Below are positions 1 to 13,134 of a DNA stretch of 64,000 bases, in pieces. The notes below the pieces were generated by a model. It was not told where the DNA came from. It did no database searches and worked only from the letters and a program-made list of their open reading frames with translations. Numbering within the stretch: the first letter of the stretch is position 1; every line of letters starts with the position of its first letter. Where the stretch lies: positions 39,394,125-39,458,124 of the forward strand of contig NC_089783.1 of the NCBI RefSeq assembly GCF_040412425.1. The letters are read 5' to 3'. A program made the translations under genes and the position numbers. The DNA comes from Macrobrachium rosenbergii (taxonomy: Eukaryota; Arthropoda; Malacostraca; Decapoda; Palaemonidae).

Positions 1-96
1 GGACGATCAACACACCAATTTGCAGCCCTCTAGCCTCCGCAATTTTTTAAGGTCTGAGGGCGGACAAAAAAAGTGCGGACAGACAGAAAACTAAAA
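1..96 (-). repeat. Family A multi-hairpin element, truncated by window edge
   Basis: Reverse-strand copy of a repeat found eight times in this window. It retains the half-hairpin motif TTTGCAGCCCTCTAGCCTC, the GAGGGCGGACA block and the terminal CAGAAAACTAAAA. The rest lies outside the window. It may be a non-autonomous DNA transposon; no coding capacity. Confidence 0.75.
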
Positions 97-1284
97 AAAA
101 CAGACAGGGAAAAGCAAGTTTAGTATGATGTTTGGTACTAATGATACTGCCTGTGATAATTATTCATCGCAAATGTAGTCAGAATATAGACTGAAACCAC
201 GTACTGCCGATGTAACATAAAGGGGATGAGTTATTTCCTAACTTAATCTAATATGCTTGATGACTGTCTACTGTAAGATTAATTCCAGAGAAAACCTGAT
301 AACTATCGTGACCTGAGCTATCGATTCAGCATATATAGATCATCGAAAGATGTGTACATGATTTAAGTCCGAAGGAAACCTATAATTATCTTAGATGGCA
401 GTCAGAAAAAAAAGATATGGACGTAAATTGCTATGCTGAGACTATCAAGGTCAAGGTTCTGTATATTTACTATAGTCTTTGTGTCTATGAAGACTGATAC
501 TTATTTTAAAATCTGAAATAACAAAAAGATAATTGGTAGGTTTGGAGAGACGAGGTGAATTTTTCGTTATATATAGGCTGGAAGAAAAATAATTAATCTA
601 CGTAAAACCCATACTTTAGTCAGTGTACACTAAAACGTTACGTAAAAAGTATATATATATATATATATATATACTAGTTATCAAACATCTTTAAGAAGCC
701 TTACTACAATAAATGAGATATCTCTGAAACTTTTTTTTTTAGTTCTTTTGACTTTAGCTTTACAGTAGTATGGCAATATCCGTTTCGTAATCACAAACAA
801 ATTCTGCTCATCTATTGCCCCTTGTTTTTCTCAGTGTTGTTAATAGGTTAAGAACTAGTTTTCTTTGATTTCTATCTCAAGGTGTCCAACCGTATTATGG
901 ATGTCCTTTTGCTTAAAAAAACAAAAACTAATTCAATTTCCAATTTTCGTCATATTCATTCCAAGTACATTGTTACTCCTTGTGTTGCATTTGATTGGTT
1001 AATGTTGATGAAAGGAAACTGGTATTTCTCTAAGATAAATTTACGATAAACTTGGAGCTAATAAAATAAAAATAAAGTAAAATGAAGATAAAGTAAAAGA
1101 AACTGAATAGCGTGCTAAGCCAAGAATAAGAGAATGGCAAGGTCTGAAGAGGAGCAAAAATATTATTCGCCCCTCTGTAATCATCACAGCAGTCGCCTTA
1201 TTACACCAGTGGACTCAAAGTCACTGATTTTTTTTCTTTGCGATTATCAAAGTGTTCGGAAAGCTGTAAGGTGTGAATTAATCC
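97..1284. other. AT-rich unassigned DNA
   Basis: No gene or repeat family recognised. It holds a short (TA)12 tract at 650-673 and a T-run near 731-740. Open frames are short and show no recognisable motif. Confidence 0.5.
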
Positions 1285-1597
1285 TTTTAGTTTTCTGTAA
1301 ACGAAAACTATAGAGATATTTTGTCTGTTGTCCTCATCTTTCTGTCCGCCCAATCTACTGAGGCTAGAGGGCTGCAAATTAATACGTTGATCATCCACCC
1401 TCCAATCATCAAACAAACCAAATTGCATTCCTTTAGCCTCGTTAGTTTTTATCTTGTTTAAAGTTAAAGTTAGCCATAATCGTGCTCCTGCCAACGCTAT
1501 AGGACAGGCCACAACCGGGCTGTGGCTGAGAGCTTCATAGGCCGCGTATTATACAGAAAACTCGATTGCGTCGAAGAAACTTGATTTCTTACTTGTT
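1285..1597 (+). repeat. Family A multi-hairpin element
   Basis: Forward copy starting TTTTAGTTTTCTGTAAACGA and ending with CAGAAAACTCGATTGCG and a decayed GC hairpin. The central long hairpin is degraded in its right arm (about 1421-1450). The middle block 'gttaaagttagccataatcg' is shared with the other copies. The open frame on the opposite strand (1201-1512) is only this repeat read through and is not a gene. Confidence 0.8.
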
Positions 1598-1692
1598 CAT
1601 TTGTCAAAAAATTTCTGCAATTTACCAACCTCCGAATAAACAAAAACCTACGGCGTTATTCTTATTTTCTGAGCCAGTGCTTCATAGGAAGT

Positions 1693-1695
<3 letters not shown>

Positions 1696-1772
<77 letters not shown>
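1696..1772. repeat. (GA)n microsatellite
   Basis: About 38 uninterrupted GA units. Confidence 0.98.
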
Positions 1773-2786
<1,014 letters not shown>

Positions 2787-2892
2787 TGAGCGCCTGGGTT
2801 TGAAAAATAATTATGTATCATATCGTCTAAATAAAGGCTCACTAGGTAAGACATTGAATAATCAAGTTATAAAATACAATTAGTGTGTTATT

Positions 2893-2926
<34 letters not shown>

Positions 2927-2949
2927 CACGCACGCACACACACACACAC

Positions 2950-3020
<71 letters not shown>
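2893..3020. repeat. (CA)n(TA)n(CA)n(TA)n array bounding PLE-2
   Basis: Alternating CA and TA blocks. The last TA block ends exactly where the left inverted arm of the Penelope-like element begins. Confidence 0.95.
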
Positions 3021-3024
<4 letters not shown>

Positions 3025-3157
3025 CTACGAAGGAAAGAGAAACAATGGAGTGCTGCAAAGCCTTTCGACTTAACAGTTCTTTACTTATCAGACTGAAGAA
3101 ATATAAAAATAAGTTTACAAAGACAGGGCATATAAATGACAGATGGGGGATTACAAA
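3021..3157 (+). repeat. PLE-2 left inverted arm
   Basis: Reverse complement of 4020-4157 with a few mismatches. Shared blocks include GAAGGAAAGAGAAACAATGG and the block ending in AAATGACAGATGGGG. The arm itself reads as a PLE-like basic peptide ([11 protein letters not shown], then INDRWG), so it probably derives from 5' coding sequence. Confidence 0.85.
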
Positions 3158-3199
3158 GTGAATGAACTAATAGTGCACGTAATGATTGTGTTATAAATT

Positions 3200-3860
3200 T
3201 ATCAAGCAAACAAATAAGTGAAAATGTTTTGAGTGCACTCGGATATGGTTTATCCTTCTTTATACCGAATAGAGCCTCTGCTTTAACGATTGCGTCGTCC
3301 CTATGTATATTTGAAAAATATTGTGCTCTTCCTCAAAATCATGTTGCCATAATTATAGGTACAGCTTATGGAGCTGCCAATGTTAGGCATGAAAGTAATT
3401 TGTAGTTTCCCCGCTCGCTATAAGAAAAGTCTGACCGGCCTTAAAAAAGACAATACAGTCCACATCACAAAAGCTGATAAGTCGAATAGTATTGTAATTT
3501 TAGATAAAGCCGGCTACATACCATGTATGCAAACCCTACTGGATGATGATACGACTTACAAAAACTAACAAAAAATCCCCTTGATCAAGTCATAAAAAAT
3601 TTCAATAGCACAGTGAAAAAAATCCTTACAGATAAAAAAAGGAACTAATAGGTCAGCTGTCAGTAAAATTTCCCTCGTTACCTTATTTGAACGGATAAGT
3701 AAAAACGCACAAAGAAAATAATCCTAAGCGGCCTATTATCAGTACTTTTGGCTCAACATCACATAAACTTTCGAAACATATTTCCCAAGCTCTTATCCCC
3801 GTTCCTTGGAACTATCTCCGATTCTCACATGCGAATCATTGAGTTGTGCTTTTATAAAAT
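3200..3860 (+). pseudogene. PLE-2 reverse transcriptase N-terminal fragment
   Basis: Pieces in different frames give, in order: NLSSKQISENVLSALGYGL then SFFIP (3198-3262), typical of the PLE region before the RT fingers; ITKADKSNSIVILDKAGY (3464-3520), the usual PLE finger motif 'ITKxDKxxxxVILDKxxY'; and RPIISTFGSTSHKLSKHIS (about 3731-3787), matching the 'RPIxSxxGSxxxKLSKxL' block. Frameshifts and stops separate them (for example at 3568 and near 3650-3730), so no functional product is expected. The assignment is motif-based. Confidence 0.75.
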
Positions 3861-4019
3861 TTTTTGTTGGTCAGTCACCTTCCTTGTATGATCTTTTAAT
3901 TGTCCCGTCCCTGCTTCTGAGCCGTTGAGCCTAATCCTTTGTAAAACCTCTTAAATATTATCCCTGTTTTGGCAGATCCTAATTCTTCAATTGTGTTGGA
4001 TTTCAGGTACATATTTTTC

Positions 4020-4157
4020 ATTTGTAATCCCCATCTGTCATTTATATGAGCTTTTTCGCAAACTTATTTTTATATTTCTTCAGTCTGCTAAGTAAAGGTC
4101 TATAAGTCGAAAGGCCTTGCATCACTCCATTGTTTCTCTTTCCTTCGTGGATTTTGT
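4020..4157 (-). repeat. PLE-2 right inverted arm
   Basis: Inverted mate of 3021-3157. Read on the minus strand it again gives the KKYKNKFAK...INDRWG peptide. Homology to the left arm stops at the inner edge, but the minus strand stays open and PLE-like further inward (towards about 3900). A second, oppositely oriented 5' fragment may therefore be present. Confidence 0.8.
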
Positions 4158-4204
4158 CTTTTTATTTATATATTCATCACTTTCCATATTTTTGCGATTC
4201 AGTT

Positions 4205-5513
<1,309 letters not shown>

Positions 5514-5516
<3 letters not shown>

Positions 5517-5745
5517 AGATAAAAAGGTCCATAAAACACTATTTTAACGTTGCAACCATATATTTCAAGCACTTCCTTCTGTGCCCCTGTTCACTGGTAA
5601 AATATGGACAGATATGTTACAAGAGTATACTGTATCTAGAGTATATCTACAAAGCATATACGGATGTGGCAGTAAGTCTCCGTTGGAATGCAGGTGACCG
5701 TTTCCAGGGAAGGATGGAAATTAACCAATTCCCTGGTGGTTTTTG
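5514..5745 (+). repeat. PLE-1 left inverted arm
   Basis: About 230 bp, reverse complement of 7984-8206 with scattered substitutions and one internal indel near 5625-5645. Landmarks are GTGCCCCTGTTCACTGGT on this arm and ACCAGTGAACAGGGGCAC on the other, and ATTCCCTGGTGGTTTTTG against CAAAAACCACCAGGGTAT. Homology ends at the TA array outside and abruptly at 5745 inside. Confidence 0.92.
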
Positions 5746-5832
5746 CCTTCATTTCCGGACTCCATCTGCACATTCCTCCAAGACAGAATACAGGCCACAC
5801 CCGAGACATGTATGTGACGAGAATAATAATAA

Positions 5833-6090
5833 GTGAGCTATCCACATCGCTTCGCCTCCTGTGCAGGAATGATGGTATGTACAGATATCTTTCCTATTCT
5901 GTGCCATCAGGTGGTGTTGAAAACAGTGAGACTCACTCCAGAAATTTATAACAAAAAATTACAAAGATTGATTAGGAACAGTGTATTTAATAACCTTGGC
6001 TTACCCATTAATGTGCTGAACCTCTCTTGTCATCCCCTCACCGCCGAAGAACATACGGTTTTAAATCTTGGTGTTTCATTCGCTCTATAA
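5833..6090 (+). pseudogene. PLE-1 N-terminal fragment
   Basis: Only the 3' part of this frame is PLE-like: LNLSCHPLTAEEHTVLNLG and then VSFAL, the conserved segment just before the RT fingers ('NLS..LT..E..vLnlGl.F'). A stop follows at 6088-6090 and the frame resumes elsewhere. The first 30 or so codons may be unrelated leader. Confidence 0.7.
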
Positions 6091-6126
6091 CCAGGTCCCG
6101 AGAGTAATCTTATTTCTTAGTTTTAT

Positions 6127-7100
6127 TTGATAAACATTTTGCAAAAAACCAATCATGGCAAAAAAGATGCATGTCTCAAAGGCATTTTGCTAAATGTCTT
6201 GGAGCAAAATAACAACAACAATTCGCTCCCGAAAAGATTCCAAAATGCGTTAGTTAGGTTAAGGAAGAAGGAGGATATCATAATCACAAAATCTGACAAA
6301 GACGGGAAAATTGTTCTCTTAGATAAGGAGACGTACATCAATAAAGTTCAAGAACTTTTAAACGATGCGGAGACCTATGATAAATTAACGAAAGATTCCA
6401 CAACAAATATTGCTTCCCAATTTAACAAATCAGTCAGAGCCGTAGGGGGTAATAAGAGAAACAGAATTACTAGAGGCATTCAAGATAATCAACCCCTCTC
6501 TCCCCTACTTTTACCGCCTCCCTAAAACACATAAAGATGGGATTCTTTTACGTCCCATATCTAGCAGGGGCTCTTTCATGTGTAAATTATCAAAACGGCT
6601 TGCAGACCTTTTATCACCCATTCAAGGAACCTTCTCATCCTCCCACGTCAGACATGCAGAGCATTTTATACAAAAATTTAATAGTTTAAATACCCCCTCA
6701 AATAACAACAAATTGCTCAGCCTAGACGTCGAGCCATTATTTACCAAAGTTCCGAACGCCGACGAGTCGTCTTTTTTTAAAGAGGAAGTTACAACCATAT
6801 GAAGACCATTTTCCTCTTGGCAAAGAAAACTCTGAAACTAATCAACCTCTGTATAACTAACAACATGTTTTCTTTCAATGGTAATTTTTACAAACAAAAA
6901 TTTGGCTGTAGCATGGGCAGTCCCATATCCCCCTCCTTTTACCAAACCTGTACAAGGAATATTTCGAAACAGAAATTTTGTCGTCTATCAAACCCCGTAA
7001 TATGATATGGGTTAGATACGTAGATATTTTTACCTTCTGGGACAATAGCTGGGGAGACTTCAATGAATTTTTTAATAGACTATATTCGCTAGCTCCGACC
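6127..7100 (+). pseudogene. PLE-1 reverse transcriptase, broken
   Basis: Motifs in order: ITKSDKDGKIVLLDKETY (fingers, 6292-6345); YFYRLPKTHKDG and RPISS after a frameshift (about 6508-6563); LLSLDVEPLFTKVP (motif A, catalytic Asp in SLDVE, about 6715-6756); FGCSMGSPISP (motif B, about 6901-6933); and VRYVDIFTFW (motif C, about 7013-7042). PLEs normally have YVDD at motif C. Here one Asp codon is missing, giving YVD-I, which should abolish catalysis independently of the frameshifts. The product would normally copy element RNA in the nucleus. Confidence 0.85.
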
Positions 7101-7135
7101 ATAAATTCAAAACAAAATGGGAAAAGGACGGAAAA

Positions 7136-7414
7136 TTGCCGTTCCTAGATGTACTGATCATAGGAGAACAGAACAGATATGCTTTCACAGTAAATAGGAA
7201 ACCCACTTTCGCTGTTTCTTACATTCATTTCCTAAGCTACCACGATGCCTCCGCAAAGATCATGGTAGGGTGCAACTTATTCCTCAGGGGGCTTAGAATA
7301 TATTCAAATGGATATCTAGACAAAGAATTTAACATCATCCACCAACACCTAAAGCAATTGCTCTATCCACCACACATTATCGAGAAGGCTATTAATAAAG
7401 CGAATAAAATATAA
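7136..7414 (+). pseudogene. PLE-1 RT thumb/linker fragment
   Basis: Carries FLDVLI (usual LPFLDVLI), FTVNRKPTFAVSYIHFLSYH and YLDKEFN...YPPHIIEKAI, the conserved stretch between PLE RT motif D/E and the endonuclease. The frame shifts relative to the RT near 7100. It ends at a stop at 7412-7414. Confidence 0.85.
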
Positions 7415-7539
7415 TACGGAGGTCCCACTCACAACAGACAAATAGATTTTAACAACAAAACGAAGCTTCCGTAAGACAAAAACATCCAGAAAGCCACAGA
7501 ACAACTCAGGTCTAATAATCCTTTTATTTTCCATTATCC

Positions 7540-7927
7540 CAAATCCATCGGGAGCTCGCTCATTAACGTATACTTAAATAAAAAAGGGGAAGAAGCCGGA
7601 GTTTATAAGATTCCGTGCAGCAGTTGTAATGAGGTTTACGTGGGGGAGACGGGTAGATCCATCTGCCAAAGATTAACAGAGCACAAAAGATCAGTGCGGT
7701 ATGCTCCAGAGAGTTCGGGGATTTTCCTACATGTCAGGGATAAAACCCATACCATAAATTGGAGTGGGGTGAAGTTGGTTTTCAAGAGTAGCTGTTCGTA
7801 CAAAAGGAAGCTGCTGGAACCTGCTATCATCAATTAAACCAACAATATGAACTTGTCAGGAGGACATTGGCAATCAGATGACATCGACGAATTAATTTTT
7901 AGGCCTCTCCTTAAGCAAGTGTTCTGA
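7540..7927 (+). pseudogene. PLE-1 GIY-YIG endonuclease domain
   Basis: GVYKIPCSSC and YVGETGRS give the 'GVY' and 'YVG' variants of the GIY-YIG signature, followed by the catalytic Arg in GRSICQRLTEHKRS. The CX2C pair is typical of PLE endonucleases. A TAA at 7835-7837 interrupts the frame. Beyond it the same frame continues through DDIDELIFRPLLKQVF to a normal stop at 7925-7927, so the C-terminus is otherwise complete. In PLEs this domain nicks target DNA to prime reverse transcription. Confidence 0.87.
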
Positions 7928-7983
7928 AAAAAAAAAAAAAAAAAACGACCACCAGACGCATCCCCAGACGGGAATTAATGAGA

Positions 7984-8206
7984 CCAAAAACCACCAGGGT
8001 ATTGCTTAATTTCCATCCTTCCTGGGAAACGGTCACTTGCATACCAATGGAGACTTACTGCCACACCTACATATGCTTTGTATATATACTCTTGTAACAT
8101 ATCATCAGTCCATAATTCACCAGTGAACAGGGGCACAGGAGGAAGTGCTTGAACTACATGGTTGCAACGTTCAAATAGTCTTTTATGGGCCTTTTTATCT
8201 TCATCT
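7984..8206 (-). repeat. PLE-1 right inverted arm
   Basis: Inverted mate of 5514-5745. It begins 38 bp after an 18-base A-run that follows the endonuclease stop, and its outer end lies just before the 8.2-kb TA array. Confidence 0.92.
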
Positions 8207-8233
8207 TATACTGTTGTACAGCAGTAAAAACAG

Positions 8234-9040
<807 letters not shown>

Positions 9041-9433
9041 ACAAGTAAAAAATGCGCCGAAGTTTCTTCAGCGCAATCTAGTTTTCTGTGCAGCCTCTAC
9101 GGCGTATGATCAGGGCCGCCGAAAATACATCTATATTTCGGTGGTCTCGGTATAATGCTGTATGAGCCGCGGCCCATGAAACTTTAACTACGGCACCGTG
9201 GTGGACTATCCTAATTCGCTGCCAGAAGCACGATTATAGCTAACTTTGAACCTTAAATAAAATAAAACTACTGAGGCTAGAGGGCTGCAATTTGGTATGT
9301 TTGATGATTGGAGGGTGGATGATCAACATACCCAATTTGCAGCCCTCTAGCCTCAGTAGTTTTAAGATCTGAGGGCGGACAGAAAAAGTGCGGACGGAGA
9401 TACAAAGCCGGCACAATTGTTTTCTTTGACAAA
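9041..9433 (-). repeat. Family A multi-hairpin element, nearly complete
   Basis: Reverse-strand copy with every landmark: terminal GC hairpin at 9053-9080, the CCGAAA...TTTCGG hairpin (about 9118-9144), the long central hairpin with about 33-bp arms (9271-9362), the GTGCGGACGGA block, and a decayed terminal TTTTCTTTGACAAA. It is one of the best copies for building a consensus. Confidence 0.88.
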
Positions 9434-9717
9434 GGATACTCGCATCACTCTTGTAGTTAACTAACTTGTCAGTTATTAGTAATAAGCAAACAATTAAATG
9501 ATATTCCAGCTAATCAGATAATGACGTTAACAACAAATTTAACTGTATCAGCAAAACTCAATATAAACATAAATTTTGACGGAAATATTGATGTCAACGA
9601 GGGTTTAGTCAATCGTTTTTGTAAATAATTTACATGCGGAACAGATAATTCCTAAATTGTTAGATACTGTATCACAGGAGTAAAATGCCGTCTTCTCAAC
9701 AGAAATAGCACATGTAC

Positions 9718-9719
<2 letters not shown>

Positions 9720-9792
<73 letters not shown>

Positions 9793-9818
9793 ACTTTTTT
9801 GGAAGGTGAATTATTTTA

Positions 9819-9860
<42 letters not shown>

Positions 9861-9881
9861 TTTGAAGGTGAGATTATTTTA

Positions 9882-9953
<72 letters not shown>

Positions 9954-10042
9954 CTTTGAAAGCCAAGTTCTTTTAGATGTGAGAGAGAAAGAGAGAGAAG
10001 CAGAGAGAGAGAAGGTGACTTTTTGGAAGGTGAATTATTTAA

Positions 10043-10107
<65 letters not shown>
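9720..10107. repeat. VNTR of (GA)n plus ~30-bp spacer
   Basis: GA tracts at about 9720-9791, 9823-9857, 9885-9950 and 10046-10107 are separated by near-identical spacers containing TTTTTGGAAGGTGAATTATT and TTAGATGAG (four spacer copies; the one at 9951-10020 is more diverged). The larger unit, not only GA, has been duplicated. Confidence 0.9.
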
Positions 10108-10802
<695 letters not shown>

Positions 10803-10967
10803 TTATTTTATTTCTTTGCATTTACTTCAAGTAACAAAGTAATAGATGTTTTTCTCATCTACTGCCTATAGGCAATTTTATTACCACGAAATTCCCCACT
10901 CCTTCAGGAGAGGTTATTGTATTGAAAAAGCGATATTTTTGTTTCTCATTTTCCAAAACAGTTACAC

Positions 10968-11331
10968 TTTTAGTTTTCTGTAAAAGAAAACTGTTGAGGT
11001 GGCTTTGTCTGTCCGTCCGCACTTTTTCTGTCCGCCCTCAGATCTTAAAAACTACTGAGGCTAGAGGGCTGCAAATTGGTATGTTGATCATCCATCCGCC
11101 AATCATCAAACATATAAAATTGCATCACATTTATTTTATATAAGGTTAAATTTGGCCATAACTATGCATCTGGCAACGATATAGGACAAGCCACCACCGG
11201 ATCGTGGTTAGTTTCATGGGCCGTGGCTCTTACAGCATTATACCGTGACCACCGAAAGATAGATCTATTTTCGGTGGCTGTACAGAAAACTAGAATGCGC
11301 CGAAGAAACTTCGGCACATCTTTGCTTGTTT
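10968..11331 (+). repeat. Family A multi-hairpin element, nearly complete
   Basis: Starts TTTTAGTTTTCTGTAAAAGA. It carries the GTCCGCACTTTTTCTGTCCG block, the left arm of the central hairpin (the right arm is shortened here), the CCGAAAGATAGATCTATTTT hairpin, and ends with TGTACAGAAAACT plus the GCGCCGAAGAAACTTCGGC hairpin. Confidence 0.88.
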
Positions 11332-11556
11332 CTCATTGTTTCTTACCGTCACGATGGCTACAGGCCATTTATTGCCAGTTTATGTTATTTTTGTCCTTAC
11401 CCATCAAGGCAAGATATAAAATCAGTTAATACAATCCTTCACTCTTTCGCTTGCACAAGGGGATCAATTCAATTACCCTTTTACTACTACTTTGACATCC
11501 AGCCAACATTTGGCCCGTCATTGTTCAATTGCGCGTGTGTGTAATTCAGGAATATT

Positions 11557-11867
11557 CGGGGGGGGGGGGCGGGTTTAGTGCCGTCAGTGCATCTCACGTG
11601 GTGCACCGTAGGCATAAGGTTCTTTGCAGCCTCCCTTCGGCCGCTAGCTGCAACCTCTTTCATTCCTTTTTCTGTATTTCCGTTCATATTCTCTCTTCCC
11701 TTTGGCTTCCCACCTTCTCTGGCAATTGTTTCATAGGGCAACTGCGAGGTTTTCCTCCTGTTACACCTTTCAAACCCTCTTACTCTCAATTTCCGTTTCA
11801 GCGCTGAATGACCTCATAGGTCCCAGCGCTTGGCCTTTGGCCTAAATTCTGTAATCTAATCCAACCC
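11557..11867 (+). repeat. Family B SINE-like element with target-site duplication
   Basis: Contains the family signature AGCGCTGAATGACCTCATAG and TTGGCCTTTGGCCTAAATTC near the 3' side, and a diverged TGCA hairpin at the 5' side. It is flanked by a 14-bp imperfect direct repeat (AATTCAGGAATATT at 11543-11556 and AATTCAGTTATATT at 11868-11881, 12/14 identical), as expected for retroposition. A G-run lies at the left edge. No protein is expected; polarity is uncertain. Confidence 0.8.
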
Positions 11868-11881
11868 AATTCAGTTATATT

Positions 11882-12780
11882 TCAACACCAGGAGGCTGCT
11901 CTTGACCAATACAAATTCTGGAACTCTGCTAGTTTCCTTTAAATGAGTAATTGTTTCCATTCTTTAATTTTTTTCATTTTTTGGGTTTTGCTTTAATTTT
12001 TTTTATAGGATTGGGTCACTTTACATTCTCTTTTTTATGCAACTTACAAAGTTATGATTTAAGTTCAGTATTACTTTAGAAAAATTGTTCCTGAAGAGCA
12101 TTCAGGGAAAGAACATTTCTCCCTCTGAACTTGTCTGTATCTATTTACAATGTATCTCAACTACCGCTTGATTGTTTCTGATATGAAACACATATCATCC
12201 TGCTCGTTTACACGCTAAACAAAGTTTGGTTTTGAATATGTCATGGAACACCAATGGGTGCACACGAAAAAGAGTCAAACAACGCAAATTTTATCGTTAC
12301 CCAAAAAATCTTTGTTTATGTATTCGATAGAAAGGCGTTCATCTTTAAGCTTTCTGCAATAGCATATACCATATCCCAATGCCATGGACTTTTCTAGGCA
12401 TTTATTGCAAAATATCTTTGACAAAAGCGAAGGAATCGGTGTGAACTGTAACTCTAGGGAAATTGGTGTTATATGTTGATACTAGAATCCTCGTATCCTA
12501 TGCTACACGGATTTCGTCTAACCAACAGAGATAACCCTATTTAGCTGTTTCGATGCCTAACTGGTTTAGAGCACCCAGCATTGTTGACAGTACAAGTCGT
12601 TGCATTGAGTTTGCAATCTCATTCCTGGACTGCAATTTAATGGAACTGAAAGGGCCACTGCTTTTGGGGCCACTATCTGTTTAGAAAGCCCTGCTCTACT
12701 GAATAAAGATAATGTTTGTATTAGTATTATCAAAAGTACTGACGATAAATGATGCGTAATTGTACTATTACATCTTTAAT
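11882..12780. other. Unassigned DNA
   Basis: AT-rich, without a recognisable gene or repeat. Confidence 0.45.
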
Positions 12781-12935
12781 AAGTGAAAGTCCACAGTTAT
12801 GTATAAGAGCAAGTCTGCATTTAGCAAGCGAAATACAACAATGATTAAACGGTCGGGAGCTCCCATTTTTAATCATTTTGTATATTGGTAAGTACAGACT
12901 TGCGCATATACATAACTGTGGATTTTTACTTATCA
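12781..12935. repeat. Inverted repeat (hairpin), ~68-bp arms
   Basis: Left arm 12781-12848 pairs imperfectly with 12868-12935. The shared core is TCCACAGTTATGTATA with GCAAGTCTG. The loop (GGTCGGGAGCTCCCA) is itself partly palindromic. The right arm runs into the 103-bp tandem repeat. Confidence 0.8.
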
Positions 12936-13134
12936 TTTCCGATCGCGGTATAGTAATGAACCACACATTGATATCTTTATTGATACTAACATTTTCATCC
13001 TTGACTCTTCAAGAAAAAATCAAACCGCAAAACAATCATTTCCGATCACGGTATAGTAACGCACCACAGATTGATATCTTTATTGATACTAACATTTTCA
13101 TCCTTGATTCTTCAAGAAAAAATTAAACCGTTAA
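12932..13134. repeat. 103-bp direct tandem duplication
   Basis: Two units (12932-13034 and 13035-13134) differ at only a few positions. Each begins ATCATTTCCGATC and contains GATATCTTTATTGATACTAA. It is a recent local duplication next to the hairpin. Confidence 0.93.

Larger units (their letters stand above)
3021..4157 (+). mobile_element. Decayed Penelope-like element (PLE-2) with inverted arms
   Basis: An internal region with recognisable PLE reverse-transcriptase N-terminal and finger motifs lies between two inverted arms of about 137 bp (3021-3157 and 4020-4157). Both outer ends abut CA/TA microsatellites. The element is heavily truncated: motifs downstream of the early RT region, including the catalytic aspartates and the GIY-YIG endonuclease, are absent. 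Inverted or tandem terminal repeats are known for Penelope-like elements; the subfamily is not determined. Confidence 0.75.
5514..8206 (+). mobile_element. Near full-length decayed Penelope-like element (PLE-1)
   Basis: The order is left inverted arm (5514-5745), N-terminal region, reverse transcriptase, thumb/linker, GIY-YIG endonuclease, short 3' UTR with an A-run at 7929-7946, and right inverted arm (7984-8206). TA arrays flank both ends. Coding is split into at least six frames with one internal stop, so the element is dead. The endonuclease motifs GVYKIPCSSC and YVGETGRS resemble Neptune-type PLEs, whereas PLE-3 at 27 kb has the YKYTCP...GTFVGST type. Two lineages therefore seem present. 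The lineage label is an inference from motifs. Confidence 0.88.
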
